From Mortierella alpina (taxonomy: Eukaryota; Mortierellomycota; Mortierellomycetes; Mortierellales; Mortierellaceae): a stretch of DNA of 64,000 nt. Shown one piece after another: positions 33,773-43,900 of this stretch (the first letter of the stretch is position 1; each line of letters opens with the position of its first letter). Under the pieces are notes generated by a model. The model was not told where the DNA came from. It was given only the letters and a program-made list of their open reading frames with translations, and did not search any database. The stretch spans positions 1,736,001 through 1,800,000 of the forward strand of contig JANATF010000009.1 of assembly GCA_029449245.1 (NCBI GenBank). The letters are read 5' to 3'. A program made the translations under genes and the position numbers.

Positions 33773-33894
33773 GGCAAAGTACGGTATGCTGAAAGAGAGA
33801 GGTGCCCAAAGAGGAAAAGTACGGTACGCGGAAAGAGAGAGGTGCTTAAAGAGGCAAAGTACGGTACGCGGATAGAGAGAGGTGCTCAAAGAGA
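33773..33894. repeat. Three 40-bp tandem repeats upstream of the FEN1-Fanzor gene
   Basis: The unit AAAGTACGGTACGCGGAAAG plus GAGAGGTGCTTAAAGAGGC recurs with an exact 40-base period (ACGGTA at 33781, 33821 and 33861) and few mismatches. It lies about 250 bases upstream of the ATG, inside the element. It could bind an element protein or act in the promoter; function is unknown. Confidence 0.85.
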
Positions 33895-34356
33895 CAGCGC
33901 GTGGAGTTCTGGTCAAGAAGAGAGGTTGGCGATAGAGTCTAAAAAATTACTTGGATATACTGCCGATCACTTGGGAGGCAAGCCACCCCTGGCTTCTGTT
34001 CTGTGGACACAGCCTCAAAGCCTACCGTTGCCCTCAACCTCATCCATCATACTCCTCTCATTGCCGTCTGGATACCCTCGCTCTCATAATATGCATGCTC
34101 AAAAAGTCGACGCTGCACCGAAGATCTGTTGTTACGAGTCTCCACGGCGACCTTGATCATGGTCTACCACAGTCTTCCTCGGTTCGCTTCGTCAGGACAT
34201 GTCATATCTGTCAATGCCATCACTACAAAAACTGTAGGGTAGGTTTCCTTTTTTCTTTTTTTTATTGACGCGAGATCCCTGCCAGACGTACAGGAAAACT
34301 GCAAGGTACTAGGCTATCCCGTGACGTTTTGTGGGCTGTATAAGGAGACATCCACG

Positions 34357-34379
34357 TTTCCTTTAAAGAGAGTCGACTG
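34357..34379 (-). repeat. Right terminal inverted repeat of the FEN1-Fanzor element
   Basis: Reverse complement starts CAGTCGACTCTCTTTAAAGG. It is followed on the + strand by TA at 34380-34381, completing the flanking target dinucleotide. Confidence 0.88.
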
Positions 34380-34535
34380 TACTTGGCCTTGCTGCACGAC
34401 TCTGCGCTGCCATCCACCCCTTCGACTGTAACCGACCACTCATCCCAGAATACACATTTCTTAGCCTCGTCCCAGAACACCATCCCTCTGCACCGTCTCT
34501 CCTCTGCAAAGCACACACACAACCATCTTCACGAC

Positions 34536-35844
34536 ATGAGCTGGTAAGGGAATTGACTCTTGGCTGTCCCTCTTCTACAAAGCTCCGACATTCGACTTCG
34601 CACAGATGTTTAGAAGAACGCGTTGCTTCTAGTGCGATGACCCCCACTCTACCGCAAACGGCGAAGGCTCATGGAGAAAAACACCCAGCTCGGAAGCTAA
34701 TCTAATGAGCCGGCCTTTTTTTTTTTTTTTTTTTTTTTTGTCAACCTAGGTCTGGCTTCAAAAAGAATCTGAACCGTGCGACAACGTCCGTGTTGTCCAA
34801 GACAGGCAACATGGACCGCACAACAGACCGTGAATTCGAGGACGAGGAGAAGCGCTTTCGAAGGTACTGATTGTGCTTTGTAGCAGCAATCTGCATCAAG
34901 TGAAGACTCGACCAATGACTTGAAGTCAGGTGAAACGGAACACAATAGTAACCCTTCTTCTTTTGGTTATTAGTTTGGAACAGAAAGTGGAGAGGCTGCA
35001 CAGGGAGGCCAACGGTTATGCGCAGGCTGTGCGAAGTACGTCCCTATTTTTTTATTGTATTTGCTCAAACCAGCCAAAAAAAAACCAGCAAAGAACCTAT
35101 GAAAAGACGTGAATGCGGCTGACAGAGTGTGCTTTGCGTTTGCGGATCTTTCTCATATCTAGACATGACGGGATCACAGCTCAAGATTGCGACCACCATC
35201 GACCAGTTTTACGACGAGGGAGCCCCCATGGGAATTTACGGTATCAAATACAAGGAGGCTGTTGCCAAGCTTGAGCAACAAGCCCAGGATGAAGTGGTAA
35301 ATTACACGCTTTGGAAGGAGAGAGCAATAAAAAAACATGATAACGCGTGGGGCCTCAGAGATATTAATATCATCTCTCAATTGCGTAGGACGCCGCATAC
35401 CGGACAACCGTTCTCGAGCCGGTCGGCCGTTACTCAGCCTACTTCCCAGAGGTCAATGAAGCCATCAGGCGCCGGAATAAGAAACTGCTGGATTATGATG
35501 CTGCTCGATCAAAAGTGCGCAAGCTGGTCGAGAAGCCATCTGAGGATACGACGAAACTGCCAAGGGCGGAACACGAGGCTGATACGTTGAGGGAATCGTA
35601 CGAGAGCATGAACGCCCAATTGACCACGGAACTTCCCAAGATCATCGACGCCCGTGTTGCCTACCTGGATCCATCTTTTGAGGCCGTTGTTAAATCACAG
35701 TTGTCGTTCTCACAGGATGCCCACAATACCTTGGAGGGACTTCGACAGTTTTTCCCACCAGAAACTGAGGGTTACGAGCTGGAGGAAGCGGCAGATGGAA
35801 TTCTGGCGCAGATGAGGGAACTTTCGATCTGTGGATTGGCTTAA
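34536..35844 (+). CDS. RVS161: BAR-domain protein RVS161/hob3 (amphiphysin family)
   Basis: Rvs161/Hob3 is an N-BAR protein that shapes membranes in endocytosis and cell polarity, usually paired with Rvs167. Exons 34536-34543, 34750-34863, 34974-35035, 35163-35296 and 35389-35844 give 257 aa, near yeast Rvs161 (265). The first exon is only eight bases (MSW split over the intron). Characteristic segments: MSWSGFKKNLNRATTSVL, FEDEEKRFRR, DQFYDEGAPMGIYGIKYKEA, TTVLEPVGRYSAYFPEVNEA and RYLDP-like VAYLDPSFEAVVKSQLSF. There is no SH3 domain, as expected for this subfamily. Intron 1 contains a 23-base T run at 34717-34739 that can mislead gene callers. Confidence 0.93.
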
Positions 35845-36257
35845 TGGCCATCCCTCTTGTCAGATGCAACCATACCATGTAAAAAAAGATGTTTAGCAGC
35901 TTCAGCGTTCGCCTAATATTTGTATCTAGAAAAGTATTTGCATGTTGTTTGTCAGTTTTAGCGTGGATGCACCCTGGAAGGGGCTGTAAATGGTATTGTC
36001 TAATGCCCTGTGACAATGTGGTAGTCGAGGGCGGTCATCGGCGTTTTAGGGAAAGATGTTTAAAGTCTGGCCAAAGTTCTGAGGGGTTGGTGCTGCGCAC
36101 GGGTCATCGGGCTGTTTGGTTATCATTGCTTCAACTACCTGGACCAAGTAGCCGGTACAATGCCCCATAAAAACATATTGGTTCATTTTATTCTCGACTT
36201 GTGGATCACCTCCGATAGGGATTGCCGTGCCAGGCGATAAGAAAGCCCTTCAGTTTT

Positions 36258-37083
36258 TTAAAACTTGAACATCTTCATGTTGAGTTCGGCGTAGCTCTTG
36301 CATTCCTCACTGGCCTTCCAGGCCGCGTATTTAGGCTGCTTCTCAAAGTTGTCATACACAGCCATAATCGCCGGTGTCTTCTCGCGACTGATGTGCCGAT
36401 CACCTGTGAGCGTGATAACATTGTCCAGAATTGTGGCAGTCTATTGCAGCGGACAAAGAAAAAAAAAGAAGTCGTGTCAGAGATGAGATGCCTTTACAGC
36501 TGCGTCGTGTATGATGTTGGGTTTTTTTTACCTTGATGTCTGCAATGGTCAGTTTGGATCCGACATAGTGGCCATTGGAACCATTTGCCTTCAAGGCCCT
36601 CTCGTGGTACTCTGCCCACTCTGGGACAATGGTGCTAGCCCAGATCTCTAGCATCTGATCATAGTGTTCCTTGGGCGATCTAACAACGGTCGTGACCAGT
36701 TTGTCGAACAGTGCCTGGGACGAGGAGTGGTACATCTTGACGAGATTCTGCTCCCACTGGTTATCACCGATCAATCCAAACTTTTGTCCAATGTAGTGCT
36801 CCAGCACACTGAGCTCTGCGAGCTCAAGGACCTCTCCCGTGGGTGTTGTTTCGTAGAGGACGGGCATGCTTCCAAAGGGCGTCAATGGTTTCTCCACCTT
36901 CCAGTCTGCGGGTTGGATGTACGTGTAGTCGGCGTCAGAAATGGCAAACATAGCGCGGAGACCGGTCACGACCCCCGATATACCATAATAAAAAATTTGA
37001 AAGGTGTTGCTCTTGTTCTGGGACAGCTTGTTCATGGCCTCGATCGAGAGGTTTTTGGTTGCAGTCGGGGTCGGGGTCACCAT
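36258..37083 (-). CDS. Glutathione S-transferase 1
   Basis: Exons 37083-36532 and 36440-36258 give 244 aa. The N-terminal thioredoxin-like half has FQIFYYGISGVVTGLRAMFA, then TPFGSMPVLYETTPTGEVLE, with the cis-Pro of the MPVLYE type, and ELAELSVLEHYIG (the family's glutathione-binding E-[ST]-like turn). The helical C-terminal half has HYVGSKLTIADIK, the N-capping SxxD-type motif, and ends WKASEECKSYAELNMKMFKF. Class assignment is uncertain (sigma-like by pattern). It is paralogous to the gene at 43 kb: ANGSNGHYVG and PKYAAWKASE are shared. Confidence 0.9.
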
Positions 37084-37435
37084 ATTGAATAAAAAATGTG
37101 TGAAGACAGTGAATATCGAAGTGTGAGGATTGATGTTGTCTGTCAGAGGGCACGACCAGCATATTTATGCAAATGCCGATTTAGAAGCGGCGACACGGTT
37201 TTCAGCGTCTGTCGACGATGGAAATGGCCATTGTCTTTTGTTCCTTTCCCTTACTCAGCTTCGCAGTTTTGCACCAACAAGGAAATAATCTCTGTTGTAT
37301 ACTACGCCTGTGCAAAGTCCCGAGACCCGAGCACACGCCGCTTTGGATGTATGTTCCCTTACAAATAATGGATGGTCACTCCGCGGGGTCAGGCTCGTGG
37401 ACTTTATCGGCCTTAAACTACAAACAAAACTACCT

Positions 37436-38253
37436 TTTCAAGAACGAACGGCGAGGGTGTCAATCGTGTGTGCCTCTCCGTACACCGGAGGAACAGTCTT
37501 AAGAATTTACGGATTTCAGTTCCTTTCAGAGCGTCTTCTAGGACTCGTAAGTTGCCACCAAATTGCCACCACCATTCTTCTGCCACCATTCTTCTACCCT
37601 TTGCTGTATGTAAACACCATATCTGGGCTGATAGTGAGTCGTTCACTCTATGACATTAGTGTTCAGCCTGGTCGAATGAGGCCTCCAATCTAGTGGACAG
37701 GACGCTCATATATGTACGGAAGGGCGCACGTTGACCGTGTCTTCAACTCCGACACATACTCCATCAAGCATTGCCTCTTGATGGAGAAGGGATCAATTTC
37801 GCCAAAGGCAGGATGAAGCTGTTCAACACCCTCCGAAAACTTGGAGGGCATCTGTAAGCTGCTCTACGGAGTGGAGATCTTGCGTTCGGCAGCGAGAGAG
37901 CTCCTCGAGCAGTCGAGGCCGCGTCGTCACTAGTAAGTTATGTTTTGATGCATTTGTATTCATTCAACTGGGTGAACGAAACTTACCATTCCTGCTTAAA
38001 GTGTGTATAGTAGTGTAATAACTCTAGTTTACACCAAGCGGCCCGAGCACCCCTCCTACCAGAATGCAAGGAAACGGTTCGCCATAGCGAATCCGTGACA
38101 ACATCTCAGCACGAAACACGGTTGTCCATCAGCAACCAGGACAGCAGGTTCAACTTTAGCGTGGATCGGACAATATTTCGCAACGGCGTGGCCCTGCCAT
38201 ATTCTCTCAAATTCCAGTCATGGTCGCTGATCTTTATATTAGACTAGAGATGC
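37436..38253. repeat. 0.8-kb direct repeat, copy 1
   Basis: Almost identical to 41336-42154 (offset exactly 3900). Only scattered single-base differences occur in the first ~140 bases; about 37580-38205 appears unchanged, and similarity decays after 38206. It contains the coding remnant NFSVDRTIFRNGVALPYS on the + strand, linking it to the cysteine-rich family below. No terminal repeats were found at its left edge. Confidence 0.92.
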
Positions 38254-38272
38254 CCGTGGCTAACGCCACGGG
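38244..38272 (-). other. Possible Helitron-type 3' end: hairpin then CTAG
   Basis: Read on the minus strand: CCCGTGGC-GTTA-GCCACGGG is a perfect 8-bp stem with a 4-base loop, followed by CATCT, then CTAG and a T. Helitron 3' ends have a short GC-rich hairpin a few bases before CTRR with T following. It lies where copy 1 of the direct repeat loses similarity to copy 2, as an insertion border would. The matching 5' TC end was not found. Confidence 0.4.
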
Positions 38273-38338
38273 ATGGTATTTTTTATTTTGTAACTACTGG
38301 AGTATTATTTGCAGCGCCATTCTTGACTCCAGGTCTTC

Positions 38339-38706
38339 TTAGGCTCCCTGTCGACGTCGAACCCCGCTTTTAAGTTTCTTAGTGGCCGAGTCGGCCCACT
38401 TGGTGTTCGTAGCCCAGCCTTTCTCGATATTATCGAGGTATTGAACACGTTCTTCCACAGACCTGTCCATGAAAAAACTGGATACAATTGATACAGTTCA
38501 AGGTATGTTAGACTTGAAGGTGCTCACTACTCGTATCAATTACAGTGTCCTACAGGCTGGGCATACCAGTTCATAAAGTCGGAGGCAGCAACCAAGACTT
38601 GATTGTCGTCCGCATAAGATAGGGCCACGCCGTCTATGAATGCCGTTCGATCGACGCTAAAACTGAATCTGCCGTCTTGGTGGCCTATGGACAAACGGGT
38701 GTTCGT
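38339..38706 (-). pseudogene. Fragment of the cysteine-rich, possibly HNH-like repeat family (C-terminal part)
   Basis: Minus-strand frame reads FSFSVDRTAFIDGVALSYAD, then QVLVAASDFMNWYAQPV, an intron-like break, and MDRSVEERVQYLDNIEKGWA with TNTKWADSATKKLK before a stop at 38341-38339. The first part repeats the end of the neighbouring frame at 39058. The second part is the C-terminal piece also seen at 42.2 kb. The start is missing, so it is a truncated copy. Confidence 0.55.
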
Positions 38707-38856
38707 TCTGAGATGTTAACTATGGATGCAATATTGTGTTGTGAATGTTTTTAATATGACAAGCCCTCTGGCCGCTAGGGTTCTATACTACATCGATATT
38801 GTGTTGTGTAAGAAAGCACAAGATGAGTTCTTATTGCAGACGCACTAAGACCTTGT

Positions 38857-39014
38857 GATCGTCGTTCTGATTGTTGTTTGTACAGCCAGTTGCGGAAGCC
38901 AGCTAAATTGCAAACTGCGAAGGGGGCGAGCGAGGTCATGGTGCAGACCGAGGAAGCACTGATCGTCGTTCTGATCCTTGTTTGTACAGCCAGCTGCGGA
39001 AGTCAACTAAATTG
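38857..39014. repeat. Pair of ~54-bp imperfect direct repeats
   Basis: GATCGTCGTTCTGATTGTTG... at 38857-38910 recurs at 38961-39014 with about five changes, 104 bases apart. Both end in GCTAAATTG/ACTAAATTG. They sit between the two fragments of the cysteine-rich family, suggesting tandem duplication. Confidence 0.7.
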
Positions 39015-39057
39015 ATGTGTGATGGCTTTCCAGAATCGAGTCAGCACAATGAGTTTC

Positions 39058-39975
39058 CTATATAGATGGAAGGCCAGCTGTACATGTGCTGTCATAGAGG
39101 GCCACGCCGTCTATGAATGCTGTTCGATCGACGCTAAAATTGACTCTGCCGTCCTTGCAGCCGAAGGATAAACGCGTGCCCGTCCAGAAGCACTGAGGAC
39201 TGGCATCCTCCAGCTTTGATCGTAGGAACAGCTCCTCGGAGGGCTTATAGACAGCAGGGCCAGCTGCAAATCCTTGGACGGCAACCGTGATCACTGTATT
39301 CAAGGCCGTCTCAGTTGGCCTGAGCTGCCCAGGTTTTGTGTGACTAGAAGCCCACGACCTCATCTTGCGCATGCCTTCGGCGATGTTCCTCCTTGACTTC
39401 TCGGCGTTGCAGACCTTGCATAGGCCGGCCATTCTAAGCGGTTTTAGGACATGATTTCCCAATACGAACCAGGAGTTCGTACAATCGAGGCTGGCCTCGC
39501 ACTGATCACAGTGCATGCCTTGAGTATACTCAGGCATGCTACCGTTAGGAGCCAGACGCTCAATGAGACCTTTAAGCAAGTCTCCTTGGATCCCATACAT
39601 ATCCCTCGCGCCGTCTTCGAACTATCATGAATTTAAAAGAATTAGCTTCTTAGCACTCAAAGATTCATGAGAATGTCTTAATAACATATTCTCTGAATCG
39701 CAGTACCTTGTTCGTCAGAGCTTTATTAAAACATGAAGTACATCGGTCAGTGGGTGTGAGGAGGCGTAGGTAACTTCCTTTCTTAAGCATACGGCAATTG
39801 CGCCATGTCAGTGGCAAGCCACACTCCTCGCCGGTGCATGTCCGACCCTTTTGGAGAGGTGTGTTGATGATGTAGTTGTTGTTAAGAATGAGGTTATAGT
39901 TCCATTCTTGAGCCCTTGTCAAAGGCGAAAAGCTGCTCAGCCAAGCTTGAGGTATTGCCACCTCACCTCCGATCT
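39058..39975 (-). CDS. Cysteine-rich protein, possible HNH-like endonuclease of a mobile family (partial)
   Basis: Exons about 39975-39707 and 39621-39058 give ~275 aa; the 5' end is unresolved because no ATG precedes the first exon. Cysteine pairs suggest zinc binding: CTGEECGLPLTWRNC, CTSC, MHCDQCEASLDC and CKVC. The C-terminal PQCFWTGTRLSFGCKDGRVN followed by FSVDRTAFIDGV resembles the Cys...Ser-Asp-Arg core of some HNH/His-Me nucleases, but I cannot confirm it. The frame stops soon after this core, while related fragments at 38.3 and 42.2 kb continue with a further C-terminal helix. This one may therefore be truncated. Related copies nearby mark it as part of a repeated family. Confidence 0.5.
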
Positions 39976-40229
39976 ATCATTTTGCGAACAGGTTTTGGAC
40001 GCCCATGATTCACGAACAGTCCATTGTCTAGTCTACTAGAATTCATTTCCTCACCTTTACGACGTTCCCATCCACTGCTGCTCCCTCTTGGAAATCATGT
40101 CTTCTGCTTGCAACCGCGACGGAGTGCTGTCAACCAACAACTCGCCATGGCGAACGGTAATCTTGAATGCTACATTACCAAAGGACAAGCTGTGCATAGA
40201 GGAAAATACTGAGGTCCAAGGCGCCATGC

Positions 40230-40715
40230 CTAGACACTAATAGCTGCAGCCTTTTTTTCGTGTCTGCATTGCTTACCTCCTGCACGGACAGGGATGGGTG
40301 AAGGCGGTGGCGGATGTGGAATTTCTGACTCTTGGCTGTCATGATTCCGCTTGATGTGCTGCTGGAGGGTGTCGTTCCGAGAGTAGACTCCATTACATCC
40401 TTCGTATGGGCATTTGAAAACTCTACGCCTCTCCAGGTCATCTCGGTGCTCTTCGAGGTGCTTTTCCAGGGCAGCCGAGCTGGTGAACTCTTGATTACCG
40501 GACCTGTTGCCGCATGCGTATCTTGAGTGCTTCGCTTGGGAATGCATGTCGAGTTCCTTCTTTCGCTTATACGACTTACCGCAATCCCTCTCGACGCATT
40601 GGTGGCGTACTCCAACAGCTGTATGTGCTTCTTGTACATGCCGGAGCATAGTATGCCTGACAGCGTACGACTTTTGACAACCCGCCACTGTACATGGATA
40701 TCGTTCCGGGGGCAT
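40230..40715 (-). CDS. C2H2 zinc-finger protein
   Basis: 161 aa from ATG 40715. It has TFIIIA-like fingers: YPCTVAGCQKSYAVRHTMLR then HVQEAH; HQCVERDCGKSYKRKKELDM then HSQAKH; a degenerate one (YACGNRSGNQ...H...H, second Cys lost); and FKCPYEGCNGVYSRNDTLQQ then HIKRNH. A Pro-rich tail follows. The frame is open upstream to an ATG at 40835, but that part is hydrophobic and unlike a finger protein. A good donor (GTAAGC) near 40278 means the last ~15 residues could be replaced by another exon. Probably DNA-binding; target unknown. It lies between the two copies of the direct repeat. Confidence 0.7.
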   Translation of the reverse strand: MPPERYPCTVAGCQKSYAVRHTMLRHVQEAHTAVGVRHQCVERDCGKSYKRKKELDMHSQAKHSRYACGNRSGNQEFTSSAALEKHLEEHRDDLERRRVFKCPYEGCNGVYSRNDTLQQHIKRNHDSQESEIPHPPPPSPIPVRAGGKQCRHEKKAAAISV

Positions 40716-41335
40716 GATCAGTGACTCGATGAAGATCAGGATGGATGTAGACCACTGTTGGATTTGGGTGAGAAACCAAAGCGGCAAAGGCAAGGAGCAC
40801 AAGGTCGTAGGCAAGCAAATTGGCGGCAAAAGCATAGAGGGCTCTTCCCCTTAAACACAGTCAACGTAAGTGGGGTTGGAGACCCCTGGTCTGGTCCCCT
40901 CTTCGTAGTCAACGCGTTCATGGGTCAGTTCCATTTCTCCATACCCTCCAAACCACTTTGCCCTCACACTGAAGATCGTATTCGCCGACCTTTCGCGCAT
41001 TGGCCATCCCTCGCCCTCCCCCTTGTATGGTCTCGACATCATCTTTCGCCACTCTCTTCGAACCATATTCGCCACACTTTTCATTCACCTTCGCTGCCTT
41101 CTGTTCATCTTTCCCTCTCATGTCACTGCACGTTTCAATTATTTCAAACAGAACTCTGTTTTCACCCCCCGCGGCCAGCAGGCTCCTCATATTGAAAACA
41201 TACAAACACAATGTCGATGTAGTGTTACTAATTTCACCCTCAGCCGATCCCCCGGATCTGTCATGCAACCACGACATGCACAAAATTCCCAAGCAACGGT
41301 CTGGTCGCAAAAATGTTTACTACAAACAACTAGCT

Positions 41336-42154
41336 ATTCAAGAACGAACGGCGAGGGTGTCAGTGGTGTGTGCCTCTCCGTACACCGGAGGCACAGTCTT
41401 AAGAATTTACGGATTTCAGTTCTTTTCTGAGCGTCTTCTAGGACTCGTAAGTTGCCACCAAATTGCCACCACCATTGTTCTGCCACCATTCTTCTACCCT
41501 TTGCTGTATGTAAACACCATATCTGGGCTGATAGTGAGTCGTTCACTCTATGACATTAGTGTTCAGCCTGGTCGAATGAGGCCTCCAATCTAGTGGACAG
41601 GACGCTCATATATGTACGGAAGGGCGCACGTTGACCGTGTCTTCAACTCCGACACATACTCCATCAAGCATTGCCTCTTGATGGAGAAGGGATCAATTTC
41701 GCCAAAGGCAGGATGAAGCTGTTCAACACCCTCCGAAAACTTGGAGGGCATCTGTAAGCTGCTCTACGGAGTGGAGATCTTGCGTTCGGCAGCGAGAGAG
41801 CTCCTCGAGCAGTCGAGGCCGCGTCGTCACTAGTAAGTTATGTTTTGATGCATTTGTATTCATTCAACTGGGTGAACGAAACTTACCATTCCTGCTTAAA
41901 GTGTGTATAGTAGTGTAATAACTCTAGTTTACACCAAGCGGCCCGAGCACCCCTCCTACCAGAATGCAAGGAAACGGTTCGCCATAGCGAATCCGTGACA
42001 ACATCTCAGCACGAAACACGGTTGTCCATCAGCAACCAGGACAGCAGGTTCAACTTTAGCGTGGATCGGACAATATTTCGCAACGGCGTGGCCCTGCCAT
42101 ATTCTCACAAAATCCCAGTCATGATCGCTGATCTTTATACTAGAAGAGAGCACC
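41336..42154. repeat. 0.8-kb direct repeat, copy 2
   Basis: Second copy of the 37436-38253 unit in the same orientation. Unlike copy 1 it continues smoothly into the downstream family sequence at 42.16-42.33 kb, so this copy shows the uninterrupted arrangement. Confidence 0.92.
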
Positions 42155-42328
42155 TTCAAGTCCAACGTACATAGAGCTGTATCCTACTCATTCTTGAACA
42201 AGACTGACCGTAAACGCGTTCAGTACCTCGCAGCAATCGAGAAAGGCTAGGAGGCAAATACAAAGTGGACCAGCTCGGCCATAGCGAGTTTGAAAACGAG
42301 GTTTGACCGGTACAAGAAAGCTCATTGA
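41932..42328 (+). pseudogene. Decayed copy of the cysteine-rich/HNH-like family
   Basis: The + strand frame reads TSQHETRLSISNQDSRFNFS then VDRTIFRNGVALPYS, parallel to TRLSFGCKDGRVNFSVDRTA in the 39-kb copy. After a likely intron it reads NKTDRKRVQYLAAIEKG, a TAG, then EANTKWTSSAIASLKTRF. The related 38.3-kb fragment has Trp (TGG) at that stop, so one base change (TGG to TAG, 42248-42250) inactivated it. The 5' part is missing or unrecognisable. Confidence 0.6.
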
Positions 42329-43005
42329 CTATAGCGATGCGGACGTTAACCGCGTCTTTTTACAGCGACGCCTATTCTACACCGTCAACAACTTATTGGA
42401 GGGAGAATGCCAGAGTTCCACCCTTTGGAAAGTTTCAATAGTATTGCTCAATTACGTACTGCCTACACGATGGGCAGAACAGTTGGAAAAATGGGTGTAA
42501 CACTAGTATCGCCAATGATCTTGGAACAATAAATGGCCAGATTTGCACAGTGTGATGAAATTGAGGCCTTCATGAAACTTAAGCGCGGCTAAGGTCAAGC
42601 ATCGGTGCGCAAACGATGGCATTAGAAAGTAGGTGGGCTCATTTGATGCCATTGAGTTCTTGAAAAGGTCATTTTTTCTGGCCCAGTTGACATTTACAAA
42701 GTCGACGCGCAGCGCTCTTTGATTTGTCACCCTTTGAGAGGATAGCGAGCTGGTGAGTATGATTGTCTCTTTTTGGGCAGCGAGCATGATCTAAGATATC
42801 GAGTAATATGTGAAAGTGATGGGGATGCAGGTTGTGTAAGGGCCAACAAAAGTCCCCAGCGTGGCCTTGTAATGAGCACACCTTGGACTGGAGAAGCGTC
42901 TCTTGGGGGTGAGATTTCACCCCAATCAACTTCCCCCACCCAAAAAAAAAAGAATACTTCAGCTCACGTTTTTTTGAGTTTTATTACATTCCCACTGTCG
43001 TGTCT
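42329..43005. other. Intergenic, 3' side of GST 2
   Basis: No gene recognised on either strand. Short frames lack conserved motifs. Confidence 0.45.
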
Positions 43006-43820
43006 TTACAGGCCAAAAAGTTTCCTGGTCGTTTCTGTGTATGCCTCGTGCGCTTCAGAAGCCTTCCAGGCTGCGTACTTTGGGTTCGCCTCCATGGTCT
43101 CATGCAAAGTCATCAACGCAGGCGTGAGCTCTTTCGAAATATACTTGTCTCCCGAAAGTTTCATCATGACATTCATGACGCTGGATGCCTTGATATCCGC
43201 AAACGTCAACTGGTTTCCAACGTAATGGCCGTTCGATCCGTTCGCCTGCAAGATGCGCTCATGAAACTTGGCCCACTCTGGGATTTGCTTCTCAACAAAG
43301 GCCTGCATCAATTGGGGTTGCAATTCCTTGGGGCTACGGATGACTGAGACGACAAACTTCTCAAAGAGGGAGTGGCTGGAGGTGGAATAGGAGCGAACGA
43401 GTTGATCCTCCCAGGCATTGGAGCCCATGAACCCAAGCTTGGTTCCAAGGTAGAACTCAATGACGTTCAGTTCTGCGAGCTCGAGGGTCTCTCCAGTTGA
43501 GGTGGTCTCGTACAGGATAGGCATATGGCCAAAGGGCGTCTGCTCCTTTTCCACTTCCCAATTCTATTATGGAAAGAAGTGAACATGAATTTTCACTTCT
43601 TGAAACAGAGGAGAATTGACCATGAACAAAAAAAAAAGTGTACTCGCTATACCTCGGGGTGGATGAAAGTGTACTTGGCATCAGAGATGGCGAGCATGGT
43701 ACGGAGCGCCGTCACAATCCCATGAAAAGGAAAGTAAAGCAAAGTATATTCGTTGTCCTTCGCCTGGGACAACTTGGACATGGCCTCGGTGGAGAGGTTC
43801 TTGGTAGCTGCGAGAACCAT
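43006..43820 (-). CDS. Glutathione S-transferase 2
   Basis: Exons 43820-43653 and 43563-43006 give 241 aa. It parallels GST 1 throughout: an N-terminal ATKNLSTEAMSKLSQAKDNE-type start, HGIVTALRTMLAISDAKYTF, TPFGHMPILYETTSTGETLE, LAELNVIEFYLG and ANGSNGHYVGNQLTFADIK, ending YTETTRKLFGL. The conserved cis-Pro, acidic turn and N-capping motif are present, so it should be active. The intron position differs from GST 1, being in the N-terminal domain here and in the C-terminal domain there. The two genes are therefore not a very recent duplication. Confidence 0.92.
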
Positions 43821-43900
43821 GGTGATTTTAGATATGTTGAAGAAAAAAGGTAATAGCTGCGAGGAGAGGAAGATGCAGAGGAGAGAAATGGTCTGTCTGC

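Larger units (their letters stand above)
29255..34379 (-). mobile_element. TIR element with TA flanks carrying a FEN1-Fanzor fusion gene
   Basis: The ends are inverted repeats starting CAGTCGACTCTCTWTAAAGG, 22 of 23 bases identical (29255-29277 and the reverse complement of 34357-34379). TA lies immediately outside both ends (29253-29254 and 34380-34381), the expected target duplication of Tc1/mariner-pogo elements. The 5125-base interior holds a single four-exon gene on the minus strand, with about 230 bases between its stop and the left TIR and about 850 bases between its start and the right TIR. No DDE transposase frame is visible, so movement by a transposase in trans is inferred. Fanzor genes are known passengers of several eukaryotic DNA-transposon types. 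Confidence 0.85.

Noticed and set aside
33773-33894. Possible CRISPR-like array
   Set aside because: The units are contiguous tandem repeats without unique spacers, and the genome is eukaryotic.
34717-34739. T run as a retroposon poly-A tail
   Set aside because: It lies inside intron 1 of RVS161 with no adjacent retroposon sequence or target duplication that I can see.
37295-37693. Open frames in the direct repeat (and their twins at 41.0-41.6 kb)
   Set aside because: No conserved motif in either orientation. They are open only because the repeat copies are identical, which is not independent evidence.
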